DNA of 64,000 nt from Artemisia argyi (taxonomy: Eukaryota; Streptophyta; Magnoliopsida; Asterales; Asteraceae): contig CM060681.1 of assembly GCA_030686995.1 (NCBI GenBank), positions 162,341,333 to 162,405,332 of the forward strand, in the 5' to 3' direction. Below are positions 1 to 11,127 of this stretch, in pieces. Within the stretch, counting starts at the first letter, position 1, and every line of letters begins with the position of its first letter. The notes beneath the pieces are model-generated. The model searched no databases and was not told the DNA's origin. It saw only the letters and a list, made by a program, of their open reading frames with translations. Made by a program: the position numbers and the translations under genes.

Positions 1-587
1 CACGTTGGTTTAATAAACACTCTCGCATCTTATGATGTCATTTTCATCCTCATATAGGTGTTTTTAGTACTCTTTTCATGTGAACTCTTGTTCATAGGTG
101 CTTATTGTTATCACTTCCTTTCAATTCCATTCAAGCATGCATTATGGCAAGATACATCATCTTTGGTAGATGATAAAGTCATATTCGTTGCTTATCCCTC
201 TAGTTGTGAATTTTAGGATTGCATGAGTAGATATGTTCTATCCTTATCTTTCGATAAAGCATTTGCTATACACACGAGCTTCTAACTCTTTAAATAGTTG
301 TCTACGTATCACCACCACCTTCAATCAACTCTTTCACTAATCATCACCACCATGGATTAGCGTAAAACCTACTTCTATTCATCTTGTGATGTTGTCATAT
401 TTTCAATACTTTTTCTAAAGTATAATAAAAATCGTTAGCCCTCGTTCAAACTCTAACGTTACGTGTGTTTTTACTTGCCCTATTATCTTTTCCCAACCAG
501 ATATGAGTTATATTTGTGTTTTTAAGAGTTTTCGAAAATTTTGAAAATCGTCTCGGCACTTTAAAAAGGGGACTGTGTTGTTTTCCA

Positions 588-654
588 GGTCTGGCGGATC
601 TAGCGGAACCTTCACGAGGGTTCTGCTCGTGTCATCGCAGGGTTCCGCCAGACC
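588..654 (+). repeat. GC-rich nested hairpin in the Copia interior
   Basis: An exact 11-bp inverted repeat (GGTCTGGCGGA / TCCGCCAGACC) encloses a second one (CACGAG / CTCGTG) in otherwise AT-rich DNA. It resembles, in kind but not in sequence, the GC-rich palindrome blocks found before promoters and ORFs of the other Copia element. Candidate promoter-proximal or RNA-structure element. Confidence 0.6.
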
Positions 655-1793
655 ACCTGCAAATGTTTATTTTCTATTTTTAAAATTTTCAACTACCACA
701 CTTCTTCAAAACAATCTTTTAGGTGAGAAACTCATTCCTTGTTAGTTTACAACATCATTAGAAGCATCTCATCCTCATATCTTCTCTCTAGGCATTGTTT
801 TGCAGGTTTCTATCATATTATATTCGCGTTTTTATTGTAATTCTTATTAGAAGAATACAACTTATTTTTCTTATGATTGTATTTCTTTCTACAAGAAAGC
901 ACCTCATGAGATCTTTGATATCATGTGTCTCTACCTTGAGTCGCCTATATCATTTATATATATACATCTTATTTTTCATTTAGATGAAATATATTGCATT
1001 AACTCTTTCATTGTAGGTTCACCATTATATACGATCAATCGTATATAGCATACTCATCTAAGGATGAAGTTTTGCATCGATTATTTTTCTTATTTTATTT
1101 TAGGTTCATATTGACGCCCTATAACAAGTGGGAGCTTCCGTCAAGCATAGGAAAATTATTGTCTTATACTAACCTTTATTTTGTAGGGTTCTTCATCCTT
1201 GAATCACATACGTTGGTACCCTAGCAACGGGGAGTATTGATCAAGGGGGAGTTAATCATGCACTAACCTTTATTTTTGGTAGCTTTCTTATTTCTTGTGT
1301 CATATACATTGGGACCCTAGCAAAGGGGAGTATTGATCAAGAGGGAGCTACAATCTAGGGGAAGCATGCACACATTTTTCTTTATTCTCATTCTTCGACG
1401 CACCTTTGTGTTTCGACAAAAAGAAGGAGATAAGTCAACATAGTCCAAAATAATTTTTATTCAACATGCATTTTTCGTATATTTTTTTTTTTTGTTGCAC
1501 AACACTAACCTTGGTGTAGGTCAAGGAACTTAATTTGATCCATGGATCCGCTAACAACCTTAGGAAATTGGAGTTGAAGAATTCACTTCACTAGGGATGA
1601 TACAAGCTCGCCATTTCGGGGAGAAATTAAGTTAACTCCAAGGACACACCCCTTTTTGTTTCGACAAAGGGGGAGAAGAGTGTAAACGGAGAAGGAAATG
1701 TAGAAGGTGTGTTGCGGATACAAGTAAGTAATATGGGCACAAGTAACTTTTTACATTTTACGTTCTATCACGTTTACATATTTTGTCATCATC

Positions 1794-1806
1794 AAAAAGG
1801 GGGAGA
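1794..1806 (+). other. Polypurine tract of the left Copia element
   Basis: AAAAAGGGGGAGA immediately upstream of the LTR. In this family it primes plus-strand DNA synthesis. Confidence 0.8.
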
Positions 1807-2894
1807 TTGTTAGTGCAAATATTACGATATTTAATCTATACAGTCTCGTTTGTTTTGATTGATGACAAACGTATAACTTGATACATAACGTAAAATGTAC
1901 AAGTTACTTGTAATCATACTTTGTCTCAACAAACATTCAACACCTCTCAACGTCTCGAGTCATCGTATGCTACAACACAGGTTCGTACATGTTTGTTATG
2001 TAGCATTATGATCAAACCCCTTGACCAACCATTTAGAATGACAAAAATACTTTTAGAGTCTTTAAGTATATTAGGTGTCAAAATGCACTTTAGATGTCAA
2101 ATAGAATAAGTGCCACTTTAAGTGTTAAAGTAATATTAGTAAGTTTTACAAATGACAAAAATGTGATGAGATTAGGAATTAAACATTTTTAAATAACTCA
2201 TTAACTTACTATAATAACATTACTTAGGTAATATATACAAGTTTACTTTCATATATATCTAAATCTTAAAATAGAAATATATATATATGTCACATCATGC
2301 ATTTATGGAAGGTTTATGTGTTTGACTAGCAATACTCTTACACATTTTGGAAGTATTCCATATTTGGTTCAATGCATGTTGACTAGTATTTACTAGATGT
2401 GACATTGTGAAAGTGACTAGAACATGGTTTTTACTTTTGCTAGTTTTAGGAAAATGGTTTTAGAAAAACCTCTTTACTTGTTTTCCTATAAATAATAGTC
2501 CATGGTTTTCTCATAAGTTGGTGATGAAAAGATGAAATAAAACACACACACATAGATAAGTAGGAAACCATGTAGATCACCCTTTCCATAATGATCATAA
2601 TGCTTCTAACTTTCATCTTTGTTGTAAGCATATCATACTTCATGATCCACCAAGAAGGTCACAAGATCTTGAAGTCATCATTCATTGAAGCATTCCAACA
2701 TATGAAGATTCAAGGGCACTTGACATCCTCAATAGTTGAAGAATTCTTATTCAAGGAGTTCATGTAGATTAGGCATGCATATCCATTAGACTTTTATGTC
2801 TTGGATCATCATTGAATCATAACAATATAGATTAGAAGGATTATGTGTTTGTGCCATAAAACACAAGGTTTTTATGTTGGGCCACAAAACATAG

Positions 2895-3103
2895 CGGGAG
2901 TGGTTGTACCCATGGTAAAGAACTCGACATCTAGCTTAGTGTCGTTAAAAGTGTAAGCGACGAACGGGAGTGGTTGTACCCATGTAAAAGAACTCGACAT
3001 CTAGCTTAATGTCGGTAAAAGTGTAAGCGACGAACGGGAGTGGTTGTACCTTTGTAAAAGAACTCGACATCTAGCTTAGTGTCGGTAAAAGTGTAAGAGA
3101 CGA
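2895..3103 (+). repeat. 70-bp tandem repeat, three copies, in LTR U3
   Basis: Copies begin at 2895, 2965 and 3035 with CGGGAGTGGTTGTACC, followed by AACTCGACATCTAGCTTA and GTGTAAGCGACGAA. They differ at a few bases only. The position upstream of the TATA box suggests an enhancer-type repeat (inference). Confidence 0.9.
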
Positions 3104-3214
3104 TTGTAAGGTTTTCTCCGCCGAAAGGGGAGGTTGTTGATCTAGTGAAGTAACTCTCGAGTTGGGTACTCGAGGAGTGGAGTAGGGCGGAGAGGAGATC
3201 CGTGACCGAACCAC

Positions 3215-3221
3215 TATAAAT
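3215..3221 (+). promoter_or_regulatory. LTR TATA box
   Basis: TATAAAT in GAACCACTATAAATCCTCG. The same context is conserved in the LTRs at 27956-29236 and 43449-44799, which supports it as the element's core promoter. It leaves about 240 bp of R plus U5. Confidence 0.7.
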
Positions 3222-3459
3222 CCTCGTGTTCGGTTTGCACTTTCCTTTTACTTATTGCCTTACTTTAATGTTTGCATTATGTGATTGTTTGTGTTGTGAC
3301 TTGTTGATTGTACTTGTGTGATAACATGTTTTAAGTGATGTTAGTCATAAACTACAAGTAACATCTTTTATATTAAAACAAGCTAAAAATGGACATTTGA
3401 TACAACAAGTTTAAAGTTTTTAAACGGTAAACTATTCAACCCCCTTCTAGTTTTCCACA

Positions 3460-3857
3460 TAGTTTAATACCCGTGCACATATGGGCTTTTACATAAATTT
3501 CTCATTATGTATTAATATCGATTAATATTTTTTATATATTTTTATTGTACGAAGGATTTGACATTGTTTAATTGGCACAATATTGAGGTTGATGTTGTTT
3601 ATTTTTAGACATTAAGCATATTTAATAGTATGAAATTACCCTTGAAAATCTGCTTTTTCGGATATTATTATTTAATCACTAAAAAAGAATGCTTCCTTAC
3701 AACCTGTGGGACCGTGTCGTCATGTTAATATTTATATTACTGTTAATAATAATTTTAGCCGTATTTAATTTTACATCTGTGTACGTGTGAGTTAAACTTA
3801 TAAAGAAAAATAACATGAGTTATTATGAACGTGGATAGTAACAAAAAAAAAAAAAAA

Positions 3858-3888
<31 letters not shown>

Positions 3889-4050
3889 AAAAACAAAAAA
3901 ACAAAAAAACGGAGAACCTTATTTGTTCTTATAAGTAGGAATAACATGAGTTATTCGTATATGTACAATAGCGTATATTCATTAAATGTCACCATAACTA
4001 ATGCTTTCATCATGAAATTTATAATAATATATAAAAATAAGAACATATAT

Positions 4051-4085
<35 letters not shown>

Positions 4086-4768
4086 CTTTTTTTTTAACTA
4101 AAGTTTAGAGGTATAAAATATATTAGTTTCTTATTAAATTTATAAAGTATTTAAAAATGTGGAAACTCATAAGTTTATCAAGTAAATTATTTAAAATTAA
4201 ACAACTAAAGTTTTATTAAGTATTCTTTCATTTTTTGGGTTTTTTATTCAAAAAATGACATCGTTTGTTTTTATACATATTTTTTTGTTGGATTAAATGC
4301 TTTATGTACATCGGGTATAACTTCCATTCTTTGAAAAATAAGTCATATCCATAGACATACTTAATACTAATATTGAGACTACAAGGCACTATTTTAAAAC
4401 CCAGGCTGACTCGATCATTTGAACTGTGAACTGGTGGATGACTAGAAGCCAGTTTTGAGTGAAAAAACCCGGCTAAACCACCGTTTAAACCGTAACCCGA
4501 TGATTTGATCGGGTCAGTTAAAAAAATTCGTTTTTTAAACAATGCTATGAGGTCAAAATGTTTTAACGTTGCGCCCAGATATAATTCAAATCTCATATAA
4601 GTTCCATTAACTATTTTTAATTTATAAAATTCTTGTGGCTTCACCCTCTATTATACCCATTTTGTGGTAATGGTGCAAATATAAGAAATAACTAATTAAA
4701 CATGATGTTATTTTAATAAAACTTGGTAATAAATGCTAATCGTCATCATAATCTTTTATCTATAATAC
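3460..4768. other. AT-rich spacer with homopolymer tracts
   Basis: No gene is visible. It holds an A-rich tract (about 3842-3909, broken by single Cs), a T tract (about 4053-4093), and a short GC-richer stretch (about 4378-4530) with ACCCGG / CCGGGT words that may be an old transposon remnant. A 138-codon open frame on the - strand (4228-4644) shows no recognisable protein features. Confidence 0.6.
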
Positions 4769-4771
4769 TTA

Positions 4772-5122
4772 GAGCACAAGGTGCAGTCGACGAAACGAGG
4801 TTCGCCGTCCGATGTGGCACCTCCAACGGCGAGCCGTTGCTCGCCGCCACACCGGAGGGTGCTCGCCGTTGGCTATCTCGCCGTGGCCACGGCGAAGCAA
4901 TTTCTCTGACAATGGCAGGTTAACGTTTGGATTCGTTTGGTTTATTTGTGAGAAAAAAAGGAGGTTTGTTGTTTGGTGGGGCCCGAATAGGGAAGTGGAT
5001 GTTTGTTGTTTGTGAGGGGGGGGGGGGGTTTGTTGTGGTTTGTTGAAGTTGAGGTGTTTTGGTGATGTGGCATGGTGGGGCCCGAATGGGGAGGCACAAG
5101 CTTGTTGCTGCACCTTGTGCTC
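4772..5122. mobile_element. Harbinger-like MITE, 351 bp
   Basis: Perfect 15-bp terminal inverted repeats (GAGCACAAGGTGCAG at 4772-4786 and its complement at 5108-5122) are flanked by TTA on both sides (4769-4771, 5123-5125). A 3-bp TTA target duplication is the hallmark of the PIF/Harbinger superfamily. The interior is GC-rich (GCCGTGGCCACGGC-type words) and contains a G-run near 5017-5029. Open frames inside are by-products of composition. No transposase, so non-autonomous. Confidence 0.85.
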
Positions 5123-5503
5123 TTATAAAAGCTCTAATAAAAGTGAAATATTGTGTATTAAAAATGGTTATAGATAAGAGAAACTATAATTTAATTAATA
5201 TTTTTATTAAAATACTTCATTACTTAAAAGTAAAATGATTTATTCACATTTTACAACCAATTAAAAGCATATCTATCAAATTAAATACAATCAATTAAAA
5301 CATCACTTACTAAAAAGTACAATAAAATTTTCATAATGTACAATTTAAATAAGCTACAACATTATCATATGAAATAATTAAACACACTAATTAATGTTAT
5401 TTTTAAACACCCTAAAATGAAAAGTGCATGCTATTATACACATTATACAAATTAATAAAACACACAAAGCTTCATAAAATCTAATAAGTTGATGGTACAT
5501 ATA

Positions 5504-5933
5504 GTTTTGAAAACTAGACGGGACCAACAGGTTTAACCGGGAACCGGTGCCGCCACCGGTTTGGCTAACCAATAAAAGCCATCCAAAAATGAACCAGAGA
5601 GGACCCGTTGAAACCGATACAAACTGATGAATCAAGCCTCATCGAGATCTATTTCTCCGGTTAATCGTCACAGGGCACCCGAAGGAAAAAAATGAAAAGT
5701 GAAAAGTTGAAACTAAAAAAGGAAATGTTGAAAATATATATTTCAAAAGGAAACTATTAATACAAATCACAAACCGGGTTGACCCGGGACGCTTCAAACC
5801 CGGCAGGTTGACTCAGTTTAATTTGACCCGTTTGCGACCCAACCCGGCAAGTTGACCCGGTTTAAATCGACTCATTTTTCGACCGGAACGGTTCAACTGG
5901 TTGAACCACCTGGGTCGAACCGGGTTTCAAAAC
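5504..5933. mobile_element. Possible old MITE rich in ACCGGG / CCCGGT words
   Basis: A GC-richer island bounded by GTTTTGAAAAC on the left and GGTTTCAAAAC on the right, which form an imperfect terminal inverted repeat. The interior has many alternating GACCCGG / AACCGGG words. No convincing TSD was found, so the class is not assigned. Confidence 0.35.
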
Positions 5934-6225
5934 ATTATGTTTAATCCCCAAATCTTCAAACTTTTATTATTTTTCGTTTATAACCTGTAAACGTTTTTTA
6001 TCAATAAGTTATTTGTCGCTATAAAATTCTGTTGCTATGTACGGATACTCGTATTGTATAATAAAATAAAAACATCACTTCAAAGCATTTAAGAAAATCA
6101 AAATTTTGATTGAATATAAACTCTACTAATTGAAAAACTCAATTTTGTCAAAGTGGTAATTTGAGATTTTGAGCCACCTGATTGTCACTAAAAGTCAAAA
6201 CATGCATTCAATTTGGCTCAAATTC

Positions 6226-6274
<49 letters not shown>

Positions 6275-7589
6275 ATGTGTCCAAGTTGCAGAAAGAAAAG
6301 TAAAAAGAGGTGTAATTTATAAAATTTTAGTTGGAAAATGCAAAATAATGTTATATTTTTATTACCCAATAGAATCTAAGATCAAGTCCAAATCTTTATA
6401 AAATAATTTAAATTCAGTTAAAGTTAAACATAAACTTCTCACATAATAATCGATTGACCCAAGGCAGATAAAGAAGAAGGTCGTGCCCGTAGCATATTAC
6501 TTGGAGCTTATGGTTTGCAAGAACAAGTAATCTTGTAAACACTCTATATACGTGTTTAGGTTTGAATTACATTTTTTTTATGAGATCTTGGTATTAGAGT
6601 TTTCCAAGTTGATATTATTTATGTTGTATTTTATGTTGTGCATGTTTTATGAACCACATGTACATCATCAAAACCCTACACTGTAATTTTTACAAACTTA
6701 AATATACAATGTTTTCTTTATAAATTCAAAACACTACTTTAGTATAATAGATATTTCTTAACAAAACAGTGTGATTTTAAACAACTTTAATTAAAAGAAA
6801 CTAATATCATAATAATAAGATTCTAAATATATTTACAGAAAAAGACATAGGTAATTGCATATTTCAAATGTAAATTTAACTCTACTTTAATGAAATAATT
6901 ATTTCGTACAAAAATTCGTTATTTTAGTTCAACTAACAAATTATAATAACGTTGAAGTATAATTATTAGGTATTAAAGATAAAAAAGGCAAGTTGAATAA
7001 AAATGAGATGTTTAAGATTTGAACTTAACTTGCATAACTTCAAAACTATTGCAATTTGATTTATGCAAAACATATGTTTACTGTCAGTTTTTCACCATAT
7101 GACATGTATTCTCAAGCACATATTAAGTTATGTTTATTAAACATATATTTTTTTAATTAAAAAATACATTTAATTCTCACTAAATATGCTCACAAATTAT
7201 CATAGAAAATATAATTTTGGATTTAATAATCTCTAACTTTACGTCTTTACTATTATATAAACTTAAATGTGTATTTTCGAGGCACATTTCATAAGTCCCT
7301 CAATGAAATTATCAATTAGTTGAATATCATATTATTACTTACGAACAAATGCAAGTCCACAAATGTAACTAAAGGAAGAACATATTTGTTGACAAAATGA
7401 ACTCTTATTCTATTTTTAATAAAAATATATATCCATCTGAAAAAAATTCAAGAAAATCTTATGGTTATTATACCATTTTCTTATGAGATAAGGGACTCGA
7501 CGGGATTGGTTATGCTGTTGTCATCGTTGTGTTATAGAGATAAGGGAATATATAAACTACCACATACAAAAAAGGAGAGATTGTGATAA

Positions 7590-7691
<102 letters not shown>

Positions 7692-7863
7692 AAAATAAAA
7701 AATTATTATGCAAAAAAAAATCGGATTTATTTAATGATGACATGGAAAATGCAAATAAAATAAATTTAAAAAGTTGCTTACATGGCAGATTACATGGCTG
7801 ATAATGAATTACTGGGCAATGAGGTGGCGTTTACGTGGCATTATCTACGTGTAACGCCTCCTG

Positions 7864-7864
<1 letters not shown>

Positions 7865-7937
<73 letters not shown>
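7865..7937. repeat. (TA)n microsatellite
   Basis: About 73 bp of TA, 180 bp right of the previous tract. Confidence 0.95.
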
Positions 7938-7940
<3 letters not shown>

Positions 7941-8591
7941 CACATACCAACCTAAGTATCAAGAAATTTATGAGCTATGACCATTTAGGAAGAAGCAGCT
8001 GACACAACAATAATATAATTCTAATACGATTCGTTAGATAATAAACTAAGGATGTGTTTTTTGGTTTATATATGGTATTATGATTTGGCATTGATTTGAA
8101 AGTTTTAGATTTGATATGAGTAAAAAGTAGAAAAAAGAAAATATATCATTATATATAAATAAATTTAATTTGCAAATTTATATTGCATTAAAAAAACAGT
8201 TTAAATGAAAACAAAAATAGGAATAATATAATGAAAGAGAAAAGTACAAGATTTCGTGACTAAGTATATAAAAGGACAAGTCGTACGATCAAATCTCACT
8301 ATATTATAGTTGTATGAATTTTATGTGCTGACTCCTTTATCTAATTTCAAAAGTATCAAATCAAACTGGTGTTTTTAGGTTTTGTTCTAGTCCAATAATA
8401 CAAAAACCTCACACCAAACACTTTCTAAAAAAGAAAACAAAAAAAATATATATATATAAAAAAAATAAAAAAATCTTAGACCCTGTTTAACTATAATCCA
8501 AAATTAAGACTACGCATAAGCATTTTGCGAAATTACAAGCCATTTATACAAAATATTGGTCTGAAATTTTATCACATAACTTACCTTCAAT

Positions 8592-8777
8592 TAGGGGTGT
8601 CATAAATCCCGACCCGACCCGACCCGAACCCGAATAAGGATACTCGGGTCGGGTTACTCGGGTCCAAAATCTTAGTCGGGTCAATCGGGTCAACCCGACT
8701 AACCCGATTACGAACTCGGGTCGGGTATCGGGTTTCAAAAACTTGCCTATTCGGGTTCGGGTCAACCCGACTAACCC

Positions 8778-8808
<31 letters not shown>

Positions 8809-9152
8809 GATAGGCCCAAGTTAAATTAAGTGATCCATGTAGTAAACTTGGCCCATTTTCTATATAATTTTTTTTTTGCCTCGACATAGTGTTTGAACGT
8901 AGAAATTACTTCCTCGAGAAAAAGGTGGTGGGTGTGAGAATTTCTAGTGTTTGAACTTTGAAGGTATGACATGCCCCTTTTCATATGCAACGTGGATACT
9001 TCACACTTGAAACATGAACATGGCTCTACTACATGCATATCTTCTCTTTTTATTTTGTATGAATGAAATCTTTGGTATCTTAGTATATACATAGTTTTTC
9101 ATGTTAAAGGTACAAACTACAAAGTGAATTTGGTTTTTCATAATTGTCATTC

Positions 9153-9198
<46 letters not shown>

Positions 9199-9392
9199 AA
9201 TAAAATAGTGTGATTTTGTAAATTGGACAAACCCGAACCCGACTTGACCCGACCCGACATGACCCGACCCGAACCCGACCAACCCGAGTTCAAATAGGGT
9301 CGGGTTCGGGTATATTATTTTTACCCTCAACCCGACTTGGACCCGACCCGTTTGACCCGAACCCGACCAACCCGACCCGAATAGCACCCCTA
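8592..9392. mobile_element. Non-autonomous hAT-type element, 801 bp
   Basis: Ends TAGGGGTG...CACCCCTA are inverted and flanked by an exact 8-bp duplication CCTTCAAT (8584-8591, 9393-9400), the hAT signature. Both subterminal regions (about 8610-8780 and 9230-9388) are packed with GGGTCGGGT / ACCCGACCC words that fold back on each other. The core is AT-rich and holds a poly-T (about 8781-8808) and a poly-A (about 9155-9196) tract. No transposase. Arg/Gly/Pro-rich open frames in it are composition artefacts. Confidence 0.9.
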
Positions 9393-9401
9393 CCTTCAAT
9401 G

Positions 9402-9749
9402 TAGGGCTGAGCAAACGGACCGGCCGGACCGGACCGACCGACAAAACCGACCGGACCGAGACCGACCGGACCGGACCGACCACATTCGGTCCGGTCCTCG
9501 GTCTAAGCTTTTTGCCAAATTCGGTCTCGGTCCGGTCGGTCCGGTCCGGTCCGGTCCGGACCGACCAAAAACCCGAAAAAACTTGCCTAATTGGACCGGA
9601 CCGACCGAAGACCGACCGGACCGAGACCGGACCGAGACCGGACCGACCATATTCGGTCCGGTCTCGGTCTATGGTTTTCCGGTTCTCGGTCTTCGGTCCG
9701 GTCCGGTCTTGGCCGGTCCGGTCCGGTTTCCGACCGATGATCACCCCTA
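9402..9749. mobile_element. Second non-autonomous hAT-type element, 348 bp
   Basis: Ends TAGGGCTGAGC...ATCACCCCTA, with an exact 8-bp duplication CTTCAATG (9394-9401, 9750-9757). The body is almost wholly GGTCCGGTC / GACCGGACC words in both orientations, giving extensive fold-back potential. Its left TSD overlaps the right TSD of the preceding element, so the two sit in tandem with no spacer. Confidence 0.9.
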
Positions 9750-9840
9750 CTTCAATGTGCATGTTCAATTATCAAAGTCACGTGGCAATATGTTTTTGAC
9801 TTTCTAATTGGAACATGTAGTTTCATATTAAATAAAAAAA

Positions 9841-10159
9841 AAATGATAAAAAAATGCATCGAACTTGACACTTTTTATCATTGTATGGTGCCAACTATTT
9901 TTTTTTTCATTGTAACACAAAACTTTTGATTTTTTCTCATTGTATGTATCCACGTCAGCAAAGCGTCACATACAATGGTAAAAAGTGTCAAGTTCGATGC
10001 ATTTTTTTTTATCATTTTCCCTTTTTCATCATGATGTTTTGCTGACGTGGATACATACAATGAGAAAAAATCAAAAGTTTTGTGATACAATGAAAAAAAA
10101 ATAGTTGGCAACATACAATGGTAAAAAGTGTCAAGTTCAATATATTTTTTTATCATTTT
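9841..10159. repeat. Fold-back repeat with ~122-bp arms
   Basis: The left arm 9841-9962 and right arm 10038-10159 are near-complementary over about 120 bp. Shared words include AACTTGACACTTTTTA, CAAAACTTTTGATTTTTTCT and GTATCCACGTCAGCAAA. The 75-bp loop contains another copy of part of the arm (GTAAAAAGTGTCAAGTTCGA). I found no clear TSD because both flanks are A-rich. Probably a MITE or fold-back element. Confidence 0.8.
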
Positions 10160-10777
10160 CCAAAAAAAAAAAAGCCCAAATAATATGAGCAAATGAAGAA
10201 CCTATTTGTTGACAAAAGAATGCTTGTATCATTCTAGGTACTAGGTAGGAGAAAGACATACATCAATCCGAAAGATAAGTCAGAAAGATCTCGCTGTTTT
10301 TTTATACTTTTCCTAATGAAATACACAGTAGAGGATATAGAAACTACAATACAAAAAAAGGTAAGGCTGCTCACAGTAGGAAGGGAGATCGATTGACTAG
10401 GCGATCGATCGTCTCTTCTGTGGGTGTCGATCGCCTAGTGATCGATTCACATTTTTTTTCATTTCGATTGTCCCTATGATCTATAATCGTCCAAGTTTCG
10501 TGTACAATTTGCAGGTTGAACGTTTGTATCAAACATTTACTTCCTTTCTTTTTTCTTTTCTTTTTTTTTTCAATAAACATAATTCATACACTATAAACCT
10601 TGTAATATTTTTAAATTTGGTATTGGAATGTTAAAATATTTAAATCCTATTTAATACGGAAGTAAAAATACATTAAACATTGAATTGAAAATTAAATACA
10701 AATTACAGATTAATACAAACTACGATACATAAATGAAAATGAAAATACAAATTTTGATACAAAAGTGAAAGTACAGA

Positions 10778-11127
10778 TTAATCTGTATTATAACCATCGT
10801 TGTAAGAAGAATACCCCTCTGCAAACTTGCTCTCTTCCCACTCTCGCTCCAAAATGTCAAACAAGTTGTCCTTACGCTCTTGTTCTTTCCTTGCTTCCTG
10901 CTTCTTACGAGCTGCTTCCTCCCGTGCTTCTTCTTCTTCTTCTTCTTCTTCCATTTCTCTCAATGCCTCGTCATCCTGAAGAAGTAGTCGTTGCTCTTCC
11001 TCAGTAAGCTGAAACGGATTGTCTTCTTGTTCGTCAACCGATTCCTCAACTTGTTCCTCAGTAAGGAGAAATGGAATTATATCTGAGGGTGGAGTGTTTT
11101 CTTCAGGTGTTGGGAGGGGGGGTTTAG
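10778..11127 (-). pseudogene. 3' part of a small acidic coiled-coil ORF, split by insertion
   Basis: Unrecognised protein. About 116 codons survive to the stop at 10778. The sequence opens TKPPLPTPEENTPP, continues with two TEEQ/TEEE segments, then a Glu run (REMEEEEEEEEAREEAA), a charged KKQEARKEQERK stretch predicted to be helical or coiled coil, and a Tyr/Asn/Asp-rich tail. Its start lies 35.5 kb away at 46656 because a Copia-type element (11128-46625) inserted near codon 9. With one 5-bp TSD removed the two halves are out of frame by one base, and a seven-C homopolymer sits at the junction, so slippage there may explain it. Possibly an accessory protein of the surrounding Harbinger-like element. 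Function unknown. Confidence 0.5.

Larger units (their letters stand above)
1..3459 (+). mobile_element. 3' portion of a SIRE-like Ty1/Copia retrotransposon
   Basis: The 3' internal region and complete 3' LTR of a + strand element whose 5' part lies left of the window. The interior ends in a purine tract (AAAAAGGGGGAGAT) directly before TGTTAG, the LTR start. The LTR ends CTTCTAGTTTTCCACA. The same 3' terminus and the same ACCACTATAAATCC core promoter occur in the complete Copia element at 27956-44799, so the two belong to related families; the GGGGGAGATTGTT tract is typical of the SIRE/Maximus lineage. No coding frame of useful length survives in 1-1807, which is probably 3' untranslated or envelope-like remnant. 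The TSD cannot be checked because the left LTR is outside the window; the right flank is TAGTT. Confidence 0.8.
1808..3459 (+). repeat. 3' LTR of the left Copia element (1652 bp)
   Basis: Starts TGTTAGTGC and ends TTTTCCACA. It contains a three-copy 70-bp tandem repeat (2895-3103) in presumed U3 and a TATA box at 3215-3221. Spurious short ORFs inside it have no family resemblance. Confidence 0.8.

Noticed and set aside
4723..5113. Three overlapping open frames in a GC-rich patch
   Set aside because: They lie in a 351-bp MITE with perfect TIRs and cross its boundaries.
9001..9807. Overlapping Arg/Gly/Pro/Ser-rich open frames, up to 255 codons
   Set aside because: They are translations of GGTCCGGTC and GGGTCGGGT repeats of two hAT-type elements; no start context or family resemblance.
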